Assembly (NCBI GenBank): GCA_034435055.1
Contig: DAOTXS010000031.1
Location: forward strand, 33,666 to 97,665
Length of the DNA stretch: 64,000 nucleotides
Origin: DAOTXS01 sp034435055
Lineage (GTDB): Bacteria > Chloroflexota > Anaerolineae > UBA4142
Direction: 5' to 3'
Positions 58,525 to 64,000 of the stretch are shown here, piece after piece (the first letter of the stretch is position 1; each line of letters opens with the position of its first letter). The translations under genes were made by a program, and so were the position numbers. The notes under the pieces were generated by a model that was given only the letters and a program-made list of their open reading frames with translations, had not been told where the DNA came from and ran no database searches.

Positions 58525-59487
58525 TCACTCATTTTGCAATCCACTTTTCAAAACTTGCCAATACGCTTTGACTCTCTGCGCGCGCAATTTACGTTTGTGT
58601 CCCAGCAACCATTTTATGGATTCTTCCGCGATGCGATACACAAACGTCAGCAGTAAAAACGCGCGCAGAATTTCAGCAACGAACGCGCCGCGATATTTAC
58701 GGAAGAAGCGAATCTTGCTCGTGTTGAAATGAATGTCGCGCGCCGCAACGGCTTGCTCCGACGATTTACCTTCGTAATGCGTGACCCGCGCCGTCGGCAG
58801 GTAAAAAATTTCCCAGCCGGCTTGCTTCGCACGATAACACCAATCGAGTTCTTCCGAGTACATAAAAAACGCTTCGTCGAGTCCGCCGATTTGTTCATAG
58901 ACTGCACGCCGCACGAACATCGCCGCGCCGTTGATCCAATCGACCGGTTGTGTTGCGTCGTCGCGCGTGTCCAACATATAAAAGTTGGTCAACACCCGAT
59001 TGCGCGGAAACCACTGTTGCAAAATCGTCGATTCGAGAAACGCGGTTGCCAATGTCGGAAACCGCCGGCGCGAAGATTGCACCGAGCCGTCGCCGTAGAA
59101 TAATTGCGGACCGATGATGCCGGCGCGCGGATTTGTTTCCGCAAAATCGAAAAGTGTTTGCAATGCGCCGGCGTGCAGTTCCGTGTCCGGGTTGAGCAGA
59201 AAAAGATAACGCCCCTGCGCAAGCGCAAGGGCTTGATTATTCGCGCGGGTGAACCCGGCATTTTCGGAATTGGCAATCACGCGCACGTTGGGAAATTCCG
59301 CGCGCAACATTTCGGCGGTGCGGTCGCTCGACGCATTGTCCACCACAATCATTTCAGCGGTCGGCGGTCTGCAATCGACGATCTGCGAATCGAGCGCTTG
59401 CAAACAGCGCCGCAAAAGATCGCGCACATTCCAACTGACGATGATAATCGAAATGTCGATGGTGTCAGAGCGAACGTTCGATGACAT
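58525..59487 (-). CDS. Family 2 glycosyltransferase
   Basis: A 320-residue GT2. DISIIIVSWNVRDLLRRCLQ opens the fold (about residues 11-30), MIVVDNASSDRTAE follows at about 46-59 and the metal-binding FLLNPDTELHAG at about 95-106. INGAAMFVRRAVYEQIGGLDE and SEELDWCYRAKQAGW are the acceptor-side marks of rhamnosyl-/surface-glycan transferases. A hydrophobic stretch near 275 may touch the membrane. Its start lies inside the polyprenyl synthase gene (23-base overlap), so the two are co-translated; a lipid-linked glycan route is plausible. Confidence 0.88.
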   Translation of the reverse strand: MSSNVRSDTIDISIIIVSWNVRDLLRRCLQALDSQIVDCRPPTAEMIVVDNASSDRTAEMLRAEFPNVRVIANSENAGFTRANNQALALAQGRYLFLLNPDTELHAGALQTLFDFAETNPRAGIIGPQLFYGDGSVQSSRRRFPTLATAFLESTILQQWFPRNRVLTNFYMLDTRDDATQPVDWINGAAMFVRRAVYEQIGGLDEAFFMYSEELDWCYRAKQAGWEIFYLPTARVTHYEGKSSEQAVAARDIHFNTSKIRFFRKYRGAFVAEILRAFLLLTFVYRIAEESIKWLLGHKRKLRAQRVKAYWQVLKSGLQNE

Positions 59488-60415
59488 AGTCGGCTAGATT
59501 CCACAGGGTGCGACGATAAACGGTATCGGGAAAAATCGCAAGCGCATCTTGCGCCGTTTTCACGAATCGGCGCGCTTCGGTTTTGGACGCCTCGATGGCT
59601 GGGGAGGTGCGAATCGCTTGAATCAAATCATCGATGTTCGTTCGGAGCAGTTCGGTGGCTTGTCTGCCTTGTCCATCTTGTTCGAGGTAGTAAAATAGTG
59701 GCAGCGTGTATGTGCCTTGCCGCAAATCACTGCCGACCGGCTTGCCGAGATTGTTTTGGTCGGCGGTGAAATCAAGAATATCGTCCGCGATTTGAAATGC
59801 CATTCCCAGGTTCAAGCCGTACGTGCGCATCGCCGCAATTTCTTCTTCTGCACAATGACTCAGAATCGCGCCGCCTTCGGTTGCCGCCGCAAATAGTGAC
59901 GCGGTCTTGCTTTTGATGTGGCGGTAATATTCGTCGCGGTTGGGGGGCCAGTTGGCGCCGGCAAAATCCTGGCGAATCTCGCCTTCGCAGATAACCATCA
60001 GCGTCCGCGCAAAAATTTTCATCACGCGCAAATCATCGATGCTTGCCGCAATGTCTGCCGCGCGCGCCAACAAAAAATCGCCAGCGAGCACGGTTGCCGT
60101 GCCACTCCAACGTGAATTGATCGTCGGACTGCCGCGTCGCACCGGCGATTTGTCGATCAAATCATCGTGGATCAACGTCGCCGCGTGCGTCAACTCGGTG
60201 GCGACGGCGAGCGTGATGACTTTGTCTTGATCGACCGGGTGAAATTTACTGGCGAGAATGGCTAGGGCTGGACGGAAGCGTTTGCCGCCACTCCCGATCA
60301 ACAACTCAAAGACATCCATCAACGGCGCAAATTCAATTTGCACTGATTCGCGCAAACGTTGCTCGACTAACTGCAACTCCGTTTGGATCGGAGCGAAAAG
60401 AGAATTCGTGCTCAA
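59465..60415 (-). CDS. Polyprenyl diphosphate synthase (long-chain trans type)
   Basis: A 316-residue all-trans prenyl diphosphate synthase. The first Asp-rich motif is LIHDDLIDKSPVRRG (about 82-96), preceded by SGGKRFRPAL (about 41-50), and the second is IADDILDFTAD (about 213). Chain length is probably C30-C40 for a quinone tail; the residue before the first motif is small. The start is TTG at 60415, supported by GAGGACTT just before it and the overlap with the tatD stop (TTGA). It is encoded with a glycosyltransferase and a nuclease. Confidence 0.9.
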   Translation of the reverse strand: MSTNSLFAPIQTELQLVEQRLRESVQIEFAPLMDVFELLIGSGGKRFRPALAILASKFHPVDQDKVITLAVATELTHAATLIHDDLIDKSPVRRGSPTINSRWSGTATVLAGDFLLARAADIAASIDDLRVMKIFARTLMVICEGEIRQDFAGANWPPNRDEYYRHIKSKTASLFAAATEGGAILSHCAEEEIAAMRTYGLNLGMAFQIADDILDFTADQNNLGKPVGSDLRQGTYTLPLFYYLEQDGQGRQATELLRTNIDDLIQAIRTSPAIEASKTEARRFVKTAQDALAIFPDTVYRRTLWNLADYVIERSL

Positions 60416-61185
60416 AAGTCCTCACCTATTTCCAGACCGAACAGCCGCATACTGTTCTGGGTTGTAGTTTGTGCGACCATCGCCGCCGCGATATTTTTTA
60501 CTTCAGCGATTTTCTCTGCCACGCGTGCGACATTTGCTGATTCGTTGCGTTTGCCGCGCACCGGCGAAAGGTACGGCGCGTCCGTTTCGATGATGATTTT
60601 ATCTAGCGGCAATGCTTGCGCGATTGCCTGAAGTTGTTTCGCGTTCTTGAACGTTACATTCCCGGCGAACGAAATCAGGAATCCTAGGTTGATGGCTTCA
60701 CGCGCCATCGACAAATCACCGGAAAAACAGTGCAAGATGCCGCGCGGCGTTTTTCGTTGCCGCAAAATTTCCATCAACGCATCATCGGCGTTGCGATTGT
60801 GAATGACGACCGGCTTGCCGAGTTCCGCCGCGAGCTCAAGTTGCGCGACAAAATTTCTGGTCTGTGTTTCATGCGACGGATTATTTGACCAATAAAAATC
60901 CAAACCGATTTCGCCCAGCCCAACTACTTTACGTTGCGAGGCGAGTTCACGGATTGCCGTGAGCGTTTTATTGTTCGACGTGTTTGCGTGTTGCGGATGA
61001 ATGCCGACGACCGCGTACACAATTTCATATTTCTCAGCGAGCGCAACAACCCGGCGACTCGATTCCACATCGACGCCGGCGGTGATGATCGCTTGCACGC
61101 CAGCTTGCGTCGCTCGTTCGATCACTGCATCGAGATCATCGGCAAATTGTTCGTCGTCTAAATGACAATGCGCGTCAATATACAT
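60412..61185 (-). CDS. tatD: TatD family metal-dependent nuclease
   Basis: A 257-residue TatD-type deoxyribonuclease. Metal ligands are His in MYIDAHCHLDDE (residues 6-8), Glu in VVGLGEIGLDFYW (about 93), His in VVIHNRNAD (about 128), His in GILHCFSGD (about 151) and Asp in IIIETDAPYLSPV (about 201). It removes damaged DNA 3' ends or acts in DNA turnover. Length is normal. It starts the operon with the prenyl synthase and glycosyltransferase. The gap to the upstream gene holds a palindromic repeat. Confidence 0.92.
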   Translation of the reverse strand: MYIDAHCHLDDEQFADDLDAVIERATQAGVQAIITAGVDVESSRRVVALAEKYEIVYAVVGIHPQHANTSNNKTLTAIRELASQRKVVGLGEIGLDFYWSNNPSHETQTRNFVAQLELAAELGKPVVIHNRNADDALMEILRQRKTPRGILHCFSGDLSMAREAINLGFLISFAGNVTFKNAKQLQAIAQALPLDKIIIETDAPYLSPVRGKRNESANVARVAEKIAEVKNIAAAMVAQTTTQNSMRLFGLEIGEDF

Positions 61186-61190
61186 TTTGG

Positions 61191-61252
61191 ACGGAAGACC
61201 GAAGACGGAGGACGGAAATCTTGTCCCGGTCTTCCGTCGCCCGTCTTCCGTT
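61191..61252. repeat. ACGGAAGACCG palindromic repeat
   Basis: ACGGAAGACCG (61191-61201) and CGGTCTTCCGT (61227-61237) are perfect, with a second GACGG/CCGTC layer outside. Related sequence occurs at 12330 and 29105-29160. Confidence 0.7.
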
Positions 61253-61258
61253 GTGTTT

Positions 61259-62686
61259 TTACTTCAGCCCCGCCAACTTCAACCCGGCATCCAAAATATC
61301 GCGCCGCTTGTTTTCCTTCGTCGTCTCGACGTAGAAACGCATAATCGGTTCGGTGCCGGAGAAACGGATGCACATCCAGCCGCCGTCGTCGAGCAAGTAC
61401 TTGAAACCATCCATCGTATTGATGCCGGTCACTTTGAATCCCGCGATCTCGCTTGGCTTTGCCGACTGCAATCGCGCGACGATTTCGCCGCGCTGTTCTT
61501 CCGGGAAATCAGTGTCGATGCGTTCGTAATAGTGCGGACCCACCAACTCGAAAAGATGATCGAGCAATTGCGATGGCGTTTTGCCGGTTTGCACCACGAA
61601 ATCAATCAAGAACAAGCCGGCGACAATGCCGTCGCGTTCCGGGATATGACCGCGAAACGCGTACCCGCCGGATTCTTCGCCGCCGATCATTGCATTTGTT
61701 TCCAAAATTTTTGGCGCGACGTACTTGAACCCGACGCCGGTTTCGTACACCGGCACATCGAATCGTTTTCCCAGTTTGTCGAGCATCGATGTCGTGTTCA
61801 GCGTTTTGACGATGCCGCCGCGTTGTCCGCGCACTTCGAGCAAGTACAGCGCCAGCAACGCGTACATTTGCAATTGATTGATGAACACACCTTTTTCGGT
61901 TGAACCGCCGATGCGATCTGCGTCGCCGTCGGTTGCAATTCCCAGGTGCGCTTTTTCGCGTTTGACAAGTTCCATCAACCCATCAACGTTCGGCGGAATT
62001 GGTTCCGGGTTGTTCATTTCCGGAAATGCCGGGTTACGATAATCGTGAATCTCGACGACGCGCGTGGTCCCGCCGGCGAGCAAACTTTTGAACCAGCCCA
62101 TCCCCGCGCCCCACATCGAATCGACGGCGACGGTCAAGCCGGCTTGGCGAAGTGGTTCGATGTTGACGAGTTTATCGAGTTGCTTGAGAAATGCCGGCTT
62201 GGGATCGAAAACTTCAACCAGTCCTTTGACCAACGCTTCTTTGATTGGCATCCGTTTGATGCGTTCTGCGTCCGGCGGCGGAATCAACGCCTCGATTTGT
62301 TTCAAGCCGTCGGGCGCAATCGCGCCGGCGTAATCCGCGCGGACTTTGAAGCCGCCCCAGATCGGCGGATTGTGCGACGATGTGAGATTCACGGCGCCGT
62401 GCGCTTTTTTGTCGAGAATCGCAAACGAAATGACCGGCGTCGGCGTCGGGCGATCCACCAAATACACTTTGATGTTATGCGCCGCAATCACTTCGGCGAC
62501 GGCTTGCGCGAAATGCTCCGCCGCAAAACGCGTGTCGTAGCCGACGACCAAGCCGCGCGTCGTTTGATTCGTCGCGATCAGATATTGCGCCATCCCTTGC
62601 GCGCACCGCCGCACATTTTCAAATGTGTAATCTTCGGCGATGATGCCGCGCCAACCGTCGGTACCAAATTTGATCTGAGTAAACAT
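61259..62686 (-). CDS. Phosphoglucomutase/phosphomannomutase family protein
   Basis: A 475-residue phosphohexomutase with an intact active site. The phosphoserine loop is LTSSHNPPIWGGFK (about residues 92-105), the metal-binding ATDGDADRIGG at about 230-240, sugar-binding GGEESGGYAF at about 317 and the phosphate-binding RFSGTEPIMRFYVE near the end. It interconverts hexose 1- and 6-phosphates (glucose or mannose). The start ATG 62686 has GAGGT 7 bases before it; an ATG at 62698 is also open. It could supply the missing mutase activity for the GMPP fusion at 37143, a reasonable inference. Confidence 0.93.
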   Translation of the reverse strand: MFTQIKFGTDGWRGIIAEDYTFENVRRCAQGMAQYLIATNQTTRGLVVGYDTRFAAEHFAQAVAEVIAAHNIKVYLVDRPTPTPVISFAILDKKAHGAVNLTSSHNPPIWGGFKVRADYAGAIAPDGLKQIEALIPPPDAERIKRMPIKEALVKGLVEVFDPKPAFLKQLDKLVNIEPLRQAGLTVAVDSMWGAGMGWFKSLLAGGTTRVVEIHDYRNPAFPEMNNPEPIPPNVDGLMELVKREKAHLGIATDGDADRIGGSTEKGVFINQLQMYALLALYLLEVRGQRGGIVKTLNTTSMLDKLGKRFDVPVYETGVGFKYVAPKILETNAMIGGEESGGYAFRGHIPERDGIVAGLFLIDFVVQTGKTPSQLLDHLFELVGPHYYERIDTDFPEEQRGEIVARLQSAKPSEIAGFKVTGINTMDGFKYLLDDGGWMCIRFSGTEPIMRFYVETTKENKRRDILDAGLKLAGLK

Positions 62687-62712
62687 CGATGACCTCATAC
62701 TCACCCCAGCGA

Positions 62713-62740
62713 TCACAAAGAAAAAAATTCTCTGTGGTGC
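62713..62740. repeat. CACAAAG...CTCTGTGG repeat fragment
   Basis: CACAAAGAAAAAAATTCTCTGTGGTG is a short member of the CACAGAG repeat family, in the gap between the two mutase genes. Confidence 0.45.
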
Positions 62741-64000
62741 TTAGGTTATTGTCTCTTGAATGACCTTTGCAATTTCATTTGCTTCGCGTTCGATGATTAC
62801 CGCGTCTGCGCCTTCAATCATCACGCGCGCAAGATTTTCTGTGCCGGAATATCGCAGCAAGATGCGTGCGCTCTCGCCAAGCGCGACGCGGGAGCGTTCA
62901 ATTTGTTCTTGAATCGATGGAAATTGTTCGAACGGCGGTTTGCGCGGCACGCGCACGTTGACCAACACTTGCGGAAACCGGGTCATGCACGATGCAAGTT
63001 CTGCCAGCGATTTGCCGGTTCGCGCGATGACATCCGCCACACGAATCGTGGTGTACATTCCGTCGCCGGTCGTGTGCCCGCCATCGAAGAAAACAATGTG
63101 CCCCGATTGTTCACCGCCGATGACCGCGTCGATTGTCCGCATTCGTTCCGTCACCCAGCGGTCGCCAACCGCCGTGCGTTCCATTTTTACGCCGATTTCA
63201 TTCAGCGATTTTTCCAAACCAATGTTCGCCATTACGGTTGAGATGACGGCGTGCTGATTCAACCTGCCACGTTCTTTCAAATCGCGCGCGAGAATCGCCA
63301 GCACAAAATCACCATCGACAAAATTGCCGCGCGCGTCCACAAACACGGCGCGGTCGCCATCGCCATCGAATTGCACGCCGAAAACGGCGCGCTCGCGCAA
63401 AACTGTGTCGCGTAAAAGTTTTGGCTCTAGCGCATCGTACCCGTGATTGATGTTGACGCCGTCGGGCTGGATGTTCAACGCAACGATTTCCGCGCCGAGT
63501 TCACGGAAAATTTTTTGCGCGAGTTCAAACGTCGCGCCGTTGTTGCAATCGACGACGACGCGCTTGCCGCGCAGAATGGGCTTGTGCGCCACTGCGTCCA
63601 GCAAGAAATCGATGTACGCGTTCGCTTGGCTTGGATCGTCGCGGCGCTGTCCAATCGAGCCAATCGCGTTGTGTGCTTCGTCGTCGCGGCGGGCGTACGC
63701 CATTTTTTCGATTTGCAATTCAGCGTCGTCGGGAACCTTGAATCCGTCGCCGCCAAAAACTTTGATGCCGTTGTAATCGAACGGATTGTGCGATGCGGAA
63801 ATCGAGATACCGCACCGCGCGCCAAGTGTGCGCGCGAGGTACGCGACGCCGGGTGTGGTGATGATGCCGACGTGAAGGGTATCGAAACCTTGCGCCATCA
63901 AGCCGGCGGCGAGTGCGTTCTCGATCATCGCGCCGCTGAGTCGCGTGTCGCGCCCGATCAACGCGAGCGGATGTTTGCCATCGTGCGCCAGCACCTCGCC
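62741..64000 (-). CDS. glmM: Phosphoglucosamine mutase (5' end beyond the window)
   Basis: At least 420 codons of a phosphohexomutase of GlmM type, which converts glucosamine 6-phosphate to the 1-phosphate for cell-wall synthesis. Phosphoserine loop GISISASHNPFDYNGIK (about 40 codons from the edge), metal loop QFDGDGDRAVFVD, GGEQSGHIVF and the C-terminal RYSGTENLARVMIEG are all intact. The S-A-S-H-N-P, E-Q-S-G-H and S-G-T-E-N variants are those of GlmM rather than PGM/PMM. The first 40 or so residues, including the G-T-D-G-x-R-G segment, lie past position 64000. Confidence 0.92.
   Translation of the reverse strand, partial: GEVLAHDGKHPLALIGRDTRLSGAMIENALAAGLMAQGFDTLHVGIITTPGVAYLARTLGARCGISISASHNPFDYNGIKVFGGDGFKVPDDAELQIEKMAYARRDDEAHNAIGSIGQRRDDPSQANAYIDFLLDAVAHKPILRGKRVVVDCNNGATFELAQKIFRELGAEIVALNIQPDGVNINHGYDALEPKLLRDTVLRERAVFGVQFDGDGDRAVFVDARGNFVDGDFVLAILARDLKERGRLNQHAVISTVMANIGLEKSLNEIGVKMERTAVGDRWVTERMRTIDAVIGGEQSGHIVFFDGGHTTGDGMYTTIRVADVIARTGKSLAELASCMTRFPQVLVNVRVPRKPPFEQFPSIQEQIERSRVALGESARILLRYSGTENLARVMIEGADAVIIEREANEIAKVIQETIT

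Noticed and set aside
58433..58732. 99-codon plus-strand frame across the 58359-58524 gap
   Set aside because: Its second half is antisense to the glycosyltransferase; its first part lacks a ribosome site and any known pattern.
1..64000. tRNA, rRNA, CRISPR arrays, integrase or complete insertion sequences
   Set aside because: I looked for TTCGAATCC-type tRNA arms, regularly spaced repeats and transposase motifs and found none.

Overview
The window looks like a chromosomal stretch of a free-living bacterium, most probably a Chloroflexota (Anaerolineae-like) member. This is inferred from the proteins, not from a marker gene: exported proteins with long Pro/Thr linkers after a single anchor, a fused beta-gamma 2-oxoacid:ferredoxin oxidoreductase subunit, a GMPP protein fused to a degenerate phosphomannomutase, F420-type LLM and DUF711 proteins, and many short palindromic repeats between genes. 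Most of the sequence is GC-rich. Two islands are clearly more AT-rich: about 18.6-23.4 kb and 43.9-45.5 kb. I saw no rRNA, tRNA, CRISPR array, prophage or complete insertion sequence.

Layout. 0-6.4 kb: end of a mutY-like gene, a GNAT, then ferredoxin-linked 2-oxoacid oxidation (alpha, and a beta-gamma fusion) interleaved with degV, plsY and hydrolases. 6.4-13 kb: LysM surface protein and HTH regulator, a phage-type recombination-like protein under a LexA-like box, miaA, yraN, a probably leaderless acyl-ACP thioesterase, xseA, efp. 13-18.6 kb: a glycyl radical enzyme with its activase, a truncated flavodoxin, an SGNH lipoprotein and an FMN-type split-barrel protein. 18.6-23.4 kb: an AT-rich cassette with a MerR-like regulator, a PocR histidine kinase and a lone receiver, then a second promoter and four unrecognised genes, three of them membrane proteins. 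23.4-30.5 kb: dinG, a rhodanese lipoprotein, metG with a long structured leader, a YibE/F membrane protein. 30.5-39.7 kb: surface-glycan genes (GT2s, GT39, methyltransferase, rmlD, GMPP-PMM fusion). 39.7-43.9 kb: Lgt-like protein, RNase D, dnaN, methyltransferase. 43.9-45.5 kb: a TIR-transmembrane-beta-propeller protein. 45.6-52.4 kb: LLM oxidoreductase, DUF711, FtsB-like protein, branched-chain/pyruvate dehydrogenase E2-E1beta-E1alpha, superoxide dismutase. 52.6-64 kb: surface and housekeeping genes ending in two hexose-phosphate mutases, the second (glmM) cut by the window edge.

The points most worth following are: (1) the AT-rich two-component cassette, whose two promoters share a TATATCT motif and whose first leader carries a 130-bp element with terminal inverted repeats and a perfect 8-bp target duplication; (2) the TIR-TM-six-blade propeller protein, which has the shape of a one-protein receptor with an NADase-type domain; (3) the recombination-like gene whose promoter carries a perfect GAAC-N4-GTTC palindrome; (4) palindromic repeats inside coding sequence, including one of exactly 108 bp (36 codons) in a GT39 glycosyltransferase, and repeats that supply stop codons or truncate a flavodoxin gene.
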